This document shows positions 50,306 to 59,056 of a stretch of DNA of 64,000 bases, in pieces (the stretch's first letter is position 1; every line of letters starts with the position of its first letter). Below the pieces are notes generated by a model. That model saw only the letters and a list, made by a program, of their open reading frames with translations. It did no database searches and was not told the origin of the DNA. Both the position numbers and the translations under genes were made by a program. Origin of the DNA: Salinibacterium sp. ZJ450 (GTDB lineage Bacteria; Actinomycetota; Actinomycetes; Actinomycetales; Microbacteriaceae); assembly GCF_011751885.2 (NCBI RefSeq), contig NZ_CP061771.1:3767236-3831235 (forward strand), written 5' to 3'.

Positions 50306-52419
50306 AGCCACTTCGCGCCATTCTGGCGCTGGTGCTGGGCTTGACCGGAGTGGGTGCGTCGTCTCTGGCCACGGCGACCCAGACACCCGAACCGTCCGAG
50401 ACATCCGATGCGCAACGCGTCTCGCTGATGGCCGTGCCCGACGCGCTGGGCGTGGTGCGCCCCGGCACAAACCTGCGGGTCACCGTTACGGTCGCCAACA
50501 ACGGCAGCTCCACCCTGACCGCGGGTGAGGCCAGCCTGCACTTCGCCGCGAACCGCTTCGATTCGGCCGCGGAACTGGGCGAATGGCTCGAGACCGAGCC
50601 GGAACAGGATGCCGAGCCGATCGGCCATGCCGTGGCAACCCACGGCGATGTGACCATCGACCCGCGCAGCACCACCGAGCTGGTCTTCGACGTTCCCGCG
50701 GCCGAGCTGGGTCTCACCGCGACGGTGACCGGCGCATACCCCGTCACCGTCGAGTTCGGCGATGAGGACGGTGAACTCGCCGAGGCGCGCAGCGCCATCG
50801 TGTGGCAACCGGCCGATGCCACCGCGGCGGTCAACCTCGGTGTCGTCATGCCCCTGGTGGTGCCGCGAGAGCCCACCGGCCTGATCGACGCCGACAAGCT
50901 CGAGGGCTACACGGGCAGCACCGGGCTGCTCACCCGGCAGCTGACCGCGGCATCGACCGCGGCCTTCCCGCTGGCGATCGCGATCGACCCGATGATCCTC
51001 GCCTCGATTCGAGTTCTGGGCTCCGATGCCCCACAGAGCGCAGTGGACTGGATGTCGCGACTCGAGTCCTTGCCGAACGACACGTTCACCCTGAGCTACG
51101 CCGACTCCGACCTGACGGCTGCCTTGCAAGCCGGCTCTGGCGCGGTGGTGCAGCCCGAGAGCTTTGCCTTCGCGCTGGATCCCGCACGATTTGCCGCGCC
51201 GGAGGAAGAACCCGGGGCCACTCAGACCGCAACGCCGTCACCCACGAGCGAGCCAGACCAGGTGGCGTTGCCCGGCCCGGAAGACCTGCTGGCCTGGCCG
51301 TCAGCGTCGGCGTCTATCGGCTGGCCGGCGGCGGACACCGTCACGACGGCCGACCTGCCGCCGCTCTCCGCTGCGGGCTACCAGAACCTCATTCTCGCGT
51401 CCGGCAACGTTGACGGGGAGGGCACCTCCGCCCATGTGAACGTCGCCGATCAGAGCGCGGTCATCTCGCACTCTCTCGTGTCACGCCTGCTCGATGCCGC
51501 CGTGGGTGCCGTCTCCACCGCGCAGTGGCAGCAGGAGATGGCCAGGCTCTCTGCCGTGCTGGCCACGATGGCGGGCACCGATGGCCACGGACGCACGGCA
51601 CTCGCCACCCTGGATCGCACGCAGCCGAGCGGTTTCCGGCTCGCCGAGACGGCGACAACGCTCGAATCACTGCCCTGGGCGAACCCCGCGACGCTCGATG
51701 CGGTGCTGGCGTTGCCCCCTACCGAGGCCAACCTGGTAGACGAGGCGCACAGCCCCGAGGTGCTCAACCAGATGACCGCCGCGCTGCAGGCAGATGGCGC
51801 CGATGCCGCCTTCGCGACGGTAGCAGCGGATCCGTCGATCATCACGTCCGAGCGGCGCCTCGCGCTGCTCGCGGTGATGTCGAACCGGTGGCGCGCGACA
51901 TCCGGCGACTGGCCTGCGGCGATTTCGCAGTTCCTGGACGAGAGCGCTGCGCTGCGCTCGTCGGTGCACGTGGTCGACCGTGGCCAGATCCTGGTGCTCG
52001 CCGACCGCCCCGATCTGCCGATCGCCGTGCGTAACGACCTGGATCAGCCGGTGACCGTGACCCTCACCGTCGACCCGCTCACCGCCGGGCTCGCGGTGCA
52101 GGAGCGCAGCGTGTCGGTGACGCTCGAGCCTGAATCGCAGCGCAACGTGCCGGTTCCGGTGCAGTCCGTCGCCAACGGCAACGTGCCGGTGCGGGTCACC
52201 CTGACCAGCACCCCCGGTGTTCAGATCGGGCAGCCGATGATCATCCGGGTCAACGTGCAGGCCGGCTGGGAGACCGCAGGAACCATCGCGGTGGCCGTGA
52301 TCATGGCTGTGGTGTTCGGCATCGGCATCACCCGCAACATCCTGCGCCGCCGCAAGGAAGCAGCGGCAGCGGATGTCGGCAGCGAGAGAATCGACGCCAT
52401 GGAGACCACCGGTGACTGA
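50302..52419 (+). CDS. DUF6049 secreted/membrane-anchored protein
   Basis: This 705-residue protein starts MKPLRAILALVLGLTGVGASSLATA (signal peptide), with a large extracytoplasmic part of DUF6049 type (beta-rich, about 40-660) and one C-terminal TM helix (about 655-678) and a charged tail. An ATG at 50296 two codons upstream is equally in frame; 50302 is favoured by its ATGA overlap with the upstream ORF. It precedes murJ, as in most actinobacteria; a role in cell-wall synthesis is inferred from this linkage. Confidence 0.88.
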   Translation: MKPLRAILALVLGLTGVGASSLATATQTPEPSETSDAQRVSLMAVPDALGVVRPGTNLRVTVTVANNGSSTLTAGEASLHFAANRFDSAAELGEWLETEPEQDAEPIGHAVATHGDVTIDPRSTTELVFDVPAAELGLTATVTGAYPVTVEFGDEDGELAEARSAIVWQPADATAAVNLGVVMPLVVPREPTGLIDADKLEGYTGSTGLLTRQLTAASTAAFPLAIAIDPMILASIRVLGSDAPQSAVDWMSRLESLPNDTFTLSYADSDLTAALQAGSGAVVQPESFAFALDPARFAAPEEEPGATQTATPSPTSEPDQVALPGPEDLLAWPSASASIGWPAADTVTTADLPPLSAAGYQNLILASGNVDGEGTSAHVNVADQSAVISHSLVSRLLDAAVGAVSTAQWQQEMARLSAVLATMAGTDGHGRTALATLDRTQPSGFRLAETATTLESLPWANPATLDAVLALPPTEANLVDEAHSPEVLNQMTAALQADGADAAFATVAADPSIITSERRLALLAVMSNRWRATSGDWPAAISQFLDESAALRSSVHVVDRGQILVLADRPDLPIAVRNDLDQPVTVTLTVDPLTAGLAVQERSVSVTLEPESQRNVPVPVQSVANGNVPVRVTLTSTPGVQIGQPMIIRVNVQAGWETAGTIAVAVIMAVVFGIGITRNILRRRKEAAAADVGSERIDAMETTGD

Positions 52420-54082
52420 CGGACTCACGCCGGAACAGCCCGCCGAACGTGGCGCGATGCGCCGGGCGAGCGCCCTGCTGGCCTCCGGAACCATGGTCTC
52501 GCGCGTGCTCGGGTTCGTCAGCGCCATCCTGCTGTCGACCACGATCGGCGCGGTCGGCTCCGGCGCGAACCTGTTCGCCATCGCGAACGGCCTCCCCAAC
52601 AGCATCTATGCCATCGTGGCCGGCGGTGTGCTCAGTGCCGTGCTGGTCCCGCGCATTGTGCGCGCCGGCCTGGATGCTGACGGGGGCGCCCGGTACATCA
52701 ACAAGCTGGTCACCCTCGGCATCGTGATCTTCGCGATCGCGGGCCTCGCCGCCACCCTCGCCGCCCCCTGGCTGGTGCAGCTGTACGCCGCCTCGAGCGA
52801 CGGTGGCGGCCGCGGCCTGGATCAGGAGCAGTTCGCCCTCGCGACGGCGTTCGCGTACTGGTGCCTGCCTCAGGTGTTCTTCTACGCCCTGTACAGCCTG
52901 CTCGGAGAGGTGCTGAACGCCCGGCACGTGTTCGGCCCGTTCACCTGGGCGCCGGCGCTGAACAACATCGTCGCGATCGCCGGCATCATCGGCTTCGCGC
53001 TGCTCTACGGCACCGACCCCGCCCACCGCTCGGTCGATTCCTGGACCCCGGCCCAGGTCGCCCTGATCGCCGGCAGCGCCACGCTCGGCATCGCCGTGCA
53101 GGCCCTCGTGCTGTTCCTGTTCTGGAAGAAGGCAGGGCTGCGCTTCCGCCCCGATTTCCGCTGGCGGGGGATGGGCCTTCGGCAAACCGGCAAGACGGCC
53201 TCGTGGATGTTCGGCATGATCCTGATCACCCAGATCGCCGGGATCATCCAGACCAGGGTCGCGTCGATCGCCGCGGGTTCGGATGACGACGCCTCGGTTG
53301 CCGTGCTGCGCTACGCCTGGCTGATCTTCATGCTGCCGCACGGCATCGTGACCTTCTCGATCGCCACCGTCTACTTCCCCCGGATGAGCCGGCACGCCCG
53401 CGATGGCGACCTGAACGCACTCCGCGTGGATCTCGGTGCCAGCCTCCGCTCCAACGGCCTGCTGGTGGTGTTCTGCGCGATCGGGCTGATGGCCATCTCC
53501 TTCCCGTTCGCGCGTCTGTTCACCGACGACTTCTCCGTCGTCACCTCGATGGCCCTGGTGCTCGTGGCGTATCTGTTCGGGCTGGTGCCGTTCAGCATGC
53601 TGTTCCTGATGCAGCGTGCCTTCTACGCCCTTGAAGACACCAGGACGCCGTTCCTGTACCAGCTCGTGCAGGGTGCCATCGCCGTGGCCGGCCTGCTCGC
53701 GGTCGCCCAGCTGCCGGTGGACCGGATCGCCATCGGCATTGCCGTGGTGGTCACCGTCGCCGGCACCGTGCAGGCTTTGATCTCGGCGCTCGTGCTGCGC
53801 AAGCGCCTTCCCGGCGCGAAACTGCTGCCGATGGTCACCGCGCACCTCGGATTCACCGCCGCGATGATTCCGGCCGCGGTCGTCGGCGCCGGAATCGTCA
53901 CCAGCATGGGTGGGCTGAGCCCGGATGGATTCGCGACATCCGGCCCGATCCCGGCTGTCCTCACAATCGTGCTCGCCGGTTCCGCCATGGCGGCCGTCTA
54001 CGGCGGCCTTCTGCTGCTTTTCCGCAACCCGCAGATGCTCGATTTCGCCGGCCCGGTGCTGCGCCGCATCCGCCGTTCCTAG
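52412..54082 (+). CDS. murJ: Lipid II flippase MurJ
   Basis: This 556-residue MOP-superfamily transporter has about fourteen TM segments. RASALLASGTMVSRVLGFVSA, PNSIYAIVAGGVLSAVLVPRIV and MLPHGIVTFSIATVYFPRMSRHA are MurJ-typical. It moves lipid-linked peptidoglycan precursor across the membrane. The GTG start overlaps DUF6049 by 8 bp, with GGAG 8 nt before. No kinase or FHA-like domain is fused to it, unlike mycobacterial MviN. Confidence 0.95.
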   Translation: MTDGLTPEQPAERGAMRRASALLASGTMVSRVLGFVSAILLSTTIGAVGSGANLFAIANGLPNSIYAIVAGGVLSAVLVPRIVRAGLDADGGARYINKLVTLGIVIFAIAGLAATLAAPWLVQLYAASSDGGGRGLDQEQFALATAFAYWCLPQVFFYALYSLLGEVLNARHVFGPFTWAPALNNIVAIAGIIGFALLYGTDPAHRSVDSWTPAQVALIAGSATLGIAVQALVLFLFWKKAGLRFRPDFRWRGMGLRQTGKTASWMFGMILITQIAGIIQTRVASIAAGSDDDASVAVLRYAWLIFMLPHGIVTFSIATVYFPRMSRHARDGDLNALRVDLGASLRSNGLLVVFCAIGLMAISFPFARLFTDDFSVVTSMALVLVAYLFGLVPFSMLFLMQRAFYALEDTRTPFLYQLVQGAIAVAGLLAVAQLPVDRIAIGIAVVVTVAGTVQALISALVLRKRLPGAKLLPMVTAHLGFTAAMIPAAVVGAGIVTSMGGLSPDGFATSGPIPAVLTIVLAGSAMAAVYGGLLLLFRNPQMLDFAGPVLRRIRRS

Positions 54083-54160
54083 TCCGGGCGCGCACAGACT
54101 CACGGAATATGGCCCGGATAAGATGTGTTGTACCGGCTAGACCCAACCGAAAGGTGTGCA

Positions 54161-55108
54161 GTGCGCCACGTCATCATCATCGGATCCGGCCCCGCCGGGT
54201 ATACCGCGGCAATCTACGCCGCCCGTGCCAACCTGAATCCCCTTGTCATTGCGAGTTCCGTTGAACCCGGTGGCGAGCTAATGAAGACGACGGATGTCGA
54301 GAACTACCCCGGCTTCCCCGAGGGGATCCTCGGCCCAGACCTGATGGCCAAGTTCCAGGAGCAGGCGGAGCGCTTCGGCGCCGAGGTGCTGCTCGACGAC
54401 GTCACCTCGGTCGACCTCACCGGTGAGATCAAGAAGGTCACCGTCGGCAGCGGCGAGACGTTCGAGGCGGAGAGCGTGATCTGGGCCACCGGATCCGCGT
54501 ACCGCAAGCTTGGCCTGCCCGAAGAGGACATGTTCAGCGGCATGGGCGTCTCCTGGTGCGCCACCTGCGACGGCTTCTTCTTCAAGCAGAAGACCATCGC
54601 GGTCGTCGGCGGGGGAGACTCGGCGATGGAGGAGGCCACCTTCCTCACCAAGTTCGCCGACAAGGTCTACGTGATCCACCGCAAGGACTCGCTGCGCGCC
54701 TCCAAGACCATGCAGGACCGCGCCTTCGCTAACCCGAAGATCGAGTTCCTCTGGAACAAAGAGGTCAAGCACATCTACGGCGAGGGCCTCGTCACCGGCG
54801 TCGGCCTGCTCGACACCGTCGACGGCTCCGAGACCACGCTGAACCTCAGCGGGCTGTTCATCGCCATCGGCGCCGACCCGCGCACCCACCTGGTGCACGG
54901 CCAGCTCGACCTCACCGAGACCGGCACCATCGCGGTCGAGGGGCGCAGCTCGCGCACCAACCTGCCTGGCGTGTTCGCGGCCGGGGATGTCGTGGACCCC
55001 ACCTACCGGCAGGCCGTCACCGCCGCGGCATCCGGAACCGTCGCCGCACTCGACGCCGAGCACTATCTCGCAGCACTCTCTGACAAGGTCGCGGCCGTCC
55101 AGGCCTGA
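54161..55108 (+). CDS. trxB: Thioredoxin reductase
   Basis: This 315-residue FAD/NADPH disulphide reductase starts at a GTG (54161) with GAAAGG 6 nt upstream. FAD loop GSGPAGYTAAIYAAR, active-site CATCDG (about residues 131-136), NADPH loop GGGDSAMEEA and FAAGDVVDPTYRQ are all intact. Reduces thioredoxin TrxA, encoded 33 bp further on. A -10-like TAAGAT lies at 54119-54124. Confidence 0.96.
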   Translation: MRHVIIIGSGPAGYTAAIYAARANLNPLVIASSVEPGGELMKTTDVENYPGFPEGILGPDLMAKFQEQAERFGAEVLLDDVTSVDLTGEIKKVTVGSGETFEAESVIWATGSAYRKLGLPEEDMFSGMGVSWCATCDGFFFKQKTIAVVGGGDSAMEEATFLTKFADKVYVIHRKDSLRASKTMQDRAFANPKIEFLWNKEVKHIYGEGLVTGVGLLDTVDGSETTLNLSGLFIAIGADPRTHLVHGQLDLTETGTIAVEGRSSRTNLPGVFAAGDVVDPTYRQAVTAAASGTVAALDAEHYLAALSDKVAAVQA

Positions 55109-55141
55109 TCTCCCCCGCACGTCATAGAAAGAAGGAAAGCT

Positions 55142-55468
55142 ATGTCAGTCGCCAAGACTGTGACCGACGCCACGTTCGAGGCCGAGGTGTTGAACTCCGA
55201 CAAGACTGTTCTCGTCGACTTCTGGGCGGAATGGTGCGGCCCGTGCCGCATGGTGTCGCCGATCCTCGACCAGATCGCCGCGGAGCACTCCGAGAAGATC
55301 CAGATCGTGAAGCTCAACGTCGACGAGAACCCGGCCACGGCCATGAAATACCAGATCACGTCGATCCCGGCGATGAAGGTGTACCAGGGCGGCAACGTGG
55401 TGAAGACCGTGATCGGTGCCAAGCCGAAGCCTGCGTTGGAGCAGGATCTGGCTGAATATCTGGCCTGA
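55142..55468 (+). CDS. trxA: Thioredoxin
   Basis: This 108-residue thioredoxin has WAEWCGPCRM, the redox pair, and cis-Pro in SIPAMKVYQGG. GAAGGAAAG lies upstream. It is co-transcribed with trxB and followed by a terminator-like stem. Confidence 0.97.
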   Translation: MSVAKTVTDATFEAEVLNSDKTVLVDFWAEWCGPCRMVSPILDQIAAEHSEKIQIVKLNVDENPATAMKYQITSIPAMKVYQGGNVVKTVIGAKPKPALEQDLAEYLA

Positions 55469-55488
55469 TCAGCACTTAGCTAGACACG

Positions 55489-55520
55489 AGAGCCCGTCCG
55501 ACCCTGTCGCGGCGGGCTCT
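55489..55520 (+). terminator. Terminator after trxA
   Basis: AGAGCCCG pairs with CGGGCTCT over 8 bp, with a 16-nt loop that can form extra CCG/CGG pairs, followed by TGTGCTGCT. It starts 20 bp beyond the trxA stop. Confidence 0.65.
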
Positions 55521-55570
55521 TGTGCTGCTCCGGCGTATTCTGGATGCACCAAAGTGGACTGGACATTTGT

Positions 55571-56887
55571 ATGACAACACAGGGCTCATCACCGCGCGGT
55601 ACTAATCTCGACCCGTGGTACGACAGCTACGCCGACCGCACGGCAGGCCTCAGCGCCTCTGAAGTGCGAGCGCTCTTCGCCGTGGCCTCGCGCCCCGAGG
55701 TGGTCTCTCTGGCCGGCGGCATGCCCTTCGTGTCCGCCCTGCCGCCCGAACTGGTGAGCGGAGCCCTGGAGCGCGTGATGCGCGACAGGGGGCCGGTGGC
55801 CCTGCAGTACGGATCCGGACAGGGAACCCCCGAGATCCGCGAGCACATCCTGCGCGTGATGAGCAGCGAGGGCATCCGGGGGACCGTCGACAACGTGGTG
55901 GTCACCACCGGGTCACAGCAGGCGCTCGATTTGGTCAGCCGCCTGTTCCTGAACCCCGGCGACATCGTGCTGGCGGAGGCCCCCAGCTACGTCGGCGCAA
56001 TCGGCGTGTTCCGCTCCTACCAGGCCGAGGTCGCGCACGTCGCGATGGACGAGGACGGCATGATCCCCGCCGCGCTGAGCGAAACCATCGCTCGGTTGCA
56101 GGCCCAAGGCCGATCAATCAAGCTCCTGTACTTGATTCCGAACTTCCACAACCCGGCAGGCGTCACCCTGAGCTGGGAGCGGCGACTCGAGATCATCGAG
56201 ATCGCCAAGGCGAACCACATCCTGATCCTCGAAGACAACCCGTACGGGTTGCTGCACTTCGGCCAGCCGGCACCGCACGCGATGCGCTCGGTCGAGGAAG
56301 ACGGCATCGTGTACCTCGGATCGTTCTCAAAGACCTTCGCGCCCGGATTCCGGGTCGGCTGGGCGCTCGCTCCGCACGCGATCCGCGAGAAGCTGGTGCT
56401 GGCGAACGAGTCGGCGATCCTGTCACCGAGCTCCTTCGCGCAGTCCGTGATCACCGAGTACCTCAACGAGGCCGACTGGAAGGGTCAGATCGACACCTTC
56501 CGCGGCTACTACAAGGACCGTCGAGATGCGATGCTCACCGCGCTTGACGATTTCCTGCCGGAGACCATTTGGACGGTACCGAACGGTGGCTTCTTCATTT
56601 GGCTGACCTTGCCCGAGAACCTGGATTCCAAGTCGATGCTGCCGCGCGCCGTCAAGGAACTGGTGGCCTATACCCCCGGCACCGCGTTCTACGCCGACGG
56701 GGGAGGCCGCAACAACATCCGGCTCTCGTTCTGTTACCCCAGCCCCGAGTTCATCCGCGAGGGCATTCGTCGCCTGTCGACCGTCGTCAACGGCGAACTC
56801 GACCTACTCAAGACCTTCTCTCAGACCGGCCCGCTGGCGCAGCACGCGGAGCACGGCGTGATGAACCCTCCCGCCAACCTCAGCTAG
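55571..56887 (+). CDS. PLP-dependent aminotransferase (2-aminoadipate-like)
   Basis: This 438-residue fold type I aminotransferase has PLP Lys in YLGSFSKTFAPGFRVGW (about residue 250), YLIPNFHNPAG, ILEDNPYG and SQQALDL. The ATG at 55571 follows directly on no ribosome site; the frame is open further but without family-like residues. Members act on lysine-type or aromatic amino acids; substrate unknown. It is followed by a D-Ala-D-Ala ligase-type gene 6 bp later, suggesting an operon in cell-wall metabolism. Confidence 0.88.
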   Translation: MTTQGSSPRGTNLDPWYDSYADRTAGLSASEVRALFAVASRPEVVSLAGGMPFVSALPPELVSGALERVMRDRGPVALQYGSGQGTPEIREHILRVMSSEGIRGTVDNVVVTTGSQQALDLVSRLFLNPGDIVLAEAPSYVGAIGVFRSYQAEVAHVAMDEDGMIPAALSETIARLQAQGRSIKLLYLIPNFHNPAGVTLSWERRLEIIEIAKANHILILEDNPYGLLHFGQPAPHAMRSVEEDGIVYLGSFSKTFAPGFRVGWALAPHAIREKLVLANESAILSPSSFAQSVITEYLNEADWKGQIDTFRGYYKDRRDAMLTALDDFLPETIWTVPNGGFFIWLTLPENLDSKSMLPRAVKELVAYTPGTAFYADGGGRNNIRLSFCYPSPEFIREGIRRLSTVVNGELDLLKTFSQTGPLAQHAEHGVMNPPANLS

Positions 56888-56893
56888 GACATC

Positions 56894-57862
56894 ATGACCC
56901 CCAGTATCAACCGCGTTCTCGTTCTAGCCGGCGGCATCTCACACGAGCGGGATGTCTCGCTGCGCTCCGGCCGCCGCGTCGCCGACAGCCTCGCCGCCCA
57001 CGGGTTCGAGGTGGAATTGCGTGACCCCGACGCGTCGCTGCTGCCGTACCTGACCGAGAATCGGCCGGATGTCGTGTGGCCCGCCCTGCACGGAGCCAGC
57101 GGAGAGGACGGCGCCCTGCGCGGACTGCTCGAGTTCGCCGGCATCCCCTTCGTGGGTTCCGGATCGGACGCGTCCCGCCTCGCCTGGGACAAGCCCACCG
57201 CCAAGACCATCGCCAGTCGATCCGGCGTCGCGACCCCGCTGTCGATCACCCTCTCACGCGACGCATTCCGCGAGTTGGGCGCCACCAGCGTGCTGCACAG
57301 TGTGGCCGAGCGGCTGTCGGTTCCGCTGGTGGTGAAGCCGTCACGCGGGGGATCCGCGCAGGGTGTGACCCTGGTCGACAGTGTTGCCGACCTGCCGCGT
57401 GCCATGGTCGAGGCCTACACCTACGGCGACGTCGCCCTGGTCGAGGAGCGCATCATCGGCACCGAGATCGCAATCAGCATCATCGATACCGGTGACGGAC
57501 CGGTGGCGCTGCCCGCGGTGGAGATCGTGCCCCTGAGCGGCGTGTACAGCTTCGAGGCGCGCTACAACGCGGGGGAGACCCGCTTCTTCACACCCGCTCG
57601 AATCAGCGACGAGGTCGCGGAGCGCGCCGCCGAGGCGGCTCTGACCGTGCACCGCGCCCTCGGCCTCCGGCACCTGTCGCGCATCGACTTCATTATCAGC
57701 GCAGACGGAACCCCGTGGTTCCTGGAGGCGAACGTGCTGCCGGGCCTCACCGAGACATCGCTGCTGCCCCAGGCACTGGAGGCGGCCAACCACGACCTCG
57801 GCTGGGTCTACACGGCGCTGGCCGAGGCAGCGGTGCGCGACGCCGCCGTGCTCTCCGAGTAA
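56894..57862 (+). CDS. ddl: D-alanine-D-alanine ligase (ATP-grasp)
   Basis: This 322-residue ATP-grasp enzyme has LAGGISHERDVSLRSG, WPALHGASGEDGALRGLLE, PLVVKPSRGGSAQGVTLV (ATP-binding Lys) and FLEANVLPGLTETSLLPQA, metal- and D-Ala-binding. It makes the D-Ala-D-Ala peptide of peptidoglycan precursor. The protein is short relative to some Ddl (about 340-370) but all core motifs are present. Last gene before the gene-free parS region. Function as the only Ddl, or as a paralogue, cannot be told here. Confidence 0.88.
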   Translation: MTPSINRVLVLAGGISHERDVSLRSGRRVADSLAAHGFEVELRDPDASLLPYLTENRPDVVWPALHGASGEDGALRGLLEFAGIPFVGSGSDASRLAWDKPTAKTIASRSGVATPLSITLSRDAFRELGATSVLHSVAERLSVPLVVKPSRGGSAQGVTLVDSVADLPRAMVEAYTYGDVALVEERIIGTEIAISIIDTGDGPVALPAVEIVPLSGVYSFEARYNAGETRFFTPARISDEVAERAAEAALTVHRALGLRHLSRIDFIISADGTPWFLEANVLPGLTETSLLPQALEAANHDLGWVYTALAEAAVRDAAVLSE

Positions 57863-57903
57863 ACGGGCGTTTCGCGGGCGCTCACAGGGCCGCCGGCGAC
57901 GAA

Positions 57904-57919
57904 TGTTTCACGTGAAACA
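57904..57919. other. parS: parS site 1 (perfect)
   Basis: TGTTTCACGTGAAACA, the 16-bp ParB-binding centromere sequence, exact. It starts the first tandem repeat unit. Confidence 0.97.
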
Positions 57920-58171
57920 CCGGGGCAACGCTCCATTCGCTGGGTGAGGAGCGGGTGCCAGCACGTCACCTCCGCTGGTTGCGGCCGTTGGCCCCACTGG
58001 TTGCGGCCCGAACGCCAGTGCAAGCCCGCTGGTTGAGGCGCGGCGCGAGCTTACGGGCCCCGCGGTCTCGAAGCCGGTTCTCCGGGCAAGCACACGGGCG
58101 CATGGCGGGTTTCGAGACGCTCGCTGGCGCTCGCTCCTCAACCAACGAGGGTGAGCCGACTACGCGGTGCA
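57904..58171 (+). repeat. parS-REP tandem unit 1 (268 bp)
   Basis: Begins with parS, then CGGGGCAACGCTCC and GCTGGGTGAGGAGCG, and ends in a REP-like element with GGTTTCGAGACGCTCGCTGG and CTCCTCAACCAACGAGGG. It aligns with unit 2 except for about 51 extra bases after position 57950. Confidence 0.85.
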
Positions 58172-58187
58172 TGTTTCACGTGAAACA
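58172..58187. other. parS: parS site 2 (perfect)
   Basis: Exact TGTTTCACGTGAAACA at the start of the second tandem unit. Confidence 0.97.
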
Positions 58188-58388
58188 TCGGGGCAACGCT
58201 CCTTTTGCTGGGTGAGGAGCGAGCAATCAGTGCGTCGGCCCCAGCTGGTTGAGGCGCGGCGCGAGCTTGCGAGTCCCGCGGTCTCGAAGCCGGTTCCCCG
58301 GGCAAGCACACGGGCGCATGGCGGGGTTTCGAGACGCTCGCTGGCGTACGCTCCTCAACCAACGAGGGTGAGCCGACTCCCCAGACCA
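58172..58388 (+). repeat. parS-REP tandem unit 2 (217 bp)
   Basis: Copy of unit 1 with scattered substitutions, for example GCTCCTTTTGCTGGG for GCTCCATTCGCTGGG. The segment starting GCTGGTTGAGGCGCGG recurs at 58028 and 58244. The next parS follows directly at 58389. Confidence 0.85.
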
Positions 58389-58404
58389 TGTTTCACGTGA
58401 AACA
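58389..58404. other. parS: parS site 3 (perfect)
   Basis: Exact 16-bp parS at the end of tandem unit 2. Confidence 0.97.
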
Positions 58405-58425
58405 CCCGCCGTTCGCGCGGGACCA

Positions 58426-58441
58426 TGTTTCACGTGAAACA
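58426..58441. other. parS: parS site 4 (perfect)
   Basis: Exact 16-bp parS 37 bp after site 3, so the closest pair in the array. Confidence 0.97.
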
Positions 58442-58939
58442 TTCCCACCTGGGGGAGCGGCATACTCGACCAACCGCCGGCCGGGATCTTCGTCCACTTG
58501 CCGGCATCCAACACGGTTTATGGTGAACCACGCAGGTGAGATCTGTCATTCGGCCCTTAACTGCGCGCGCGAAGGACTAAACGCCGGACCTCACGCCATC
58601 TGCCTGGGCCTCGCCGCCCATACGGTGTCACCAGCACGCACGCCGACTCGCTGGAGGGCAGCACCCGGCGCGGCACAGGGGAGACGCACGTGTGGTGCAC
58701 GGGATGAGCCGGTCCGACGTTTCACCTCGCCAAGAGGAGGGACAAACTCGTTCGCGAAGGAGATTCTTTCCTTCGTCGGGCGTTGATCGGGCGAGAACTC
58801 CTCCCTGACGCCAACCTCGGCGACAAAAGGGTCCTCCGTGACTGTGCGAGGCGCGAGAAAAGTCCTCCCTCGCTGCGGCAGACTCGCGAAGGGCCTCCGC
58901 CACTGCTCATGGCGAGCTTCGTCCCGGCCGCACAGCGGA

Positions 58940-58955
58940 TGTTTCACGTGAAACA
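58940..58955. other. parS: parS site 5 (perfect)
   Basis: Exact 16-bp parS 102 bp downstream (in position) of the parB stop side. Confidence 0.97.
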
Positions 58956-59056
58956 TCGGTAGCTCGGCGGGGGAGTGGCGCAGCCAGGTTGTGCTTCAGG
59001 TGGGGGAGCGGCGTGACCACCACTGCACTCCCGGCCGGGGAGCGGTCCCCGGCGAC

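Larger units (their letters stand above)
57863..59056. other. Gene-free 1.2-kb region with five parS sites and a tandem repeat
   Basis: No reading frame has homology-like patterns. Five perfect parS sites lie at 57904, 58172, 58389, 58426 and 58940. The first half is a tandem repeat whose units begin with parS. The second half (58450-58940) has a set of loosely similar GCGA-rich, TCCTCC-containing segments and otherwise nothing recognisable. Confidence 0.8.

Noticed and set aside
52328..54103. Minus-strand frame opposite murJ
   Set aside because: Charged low-complexity translation of an antisense frame; murJ on the other strand has all its motifs.
57904..58441. Possible CRISPR array
   Set aside because: The repeated 16-mers are exact palindromic parS sites, spacing is irregular (37-268 bp), and no cas genes exist nearby.
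58591..58956. Minus-strand frames of 60-120 codons in the parS region
   Set aside because: They overlap each other in several frames and run into a parS site; no codon bias or homology-like blocks.
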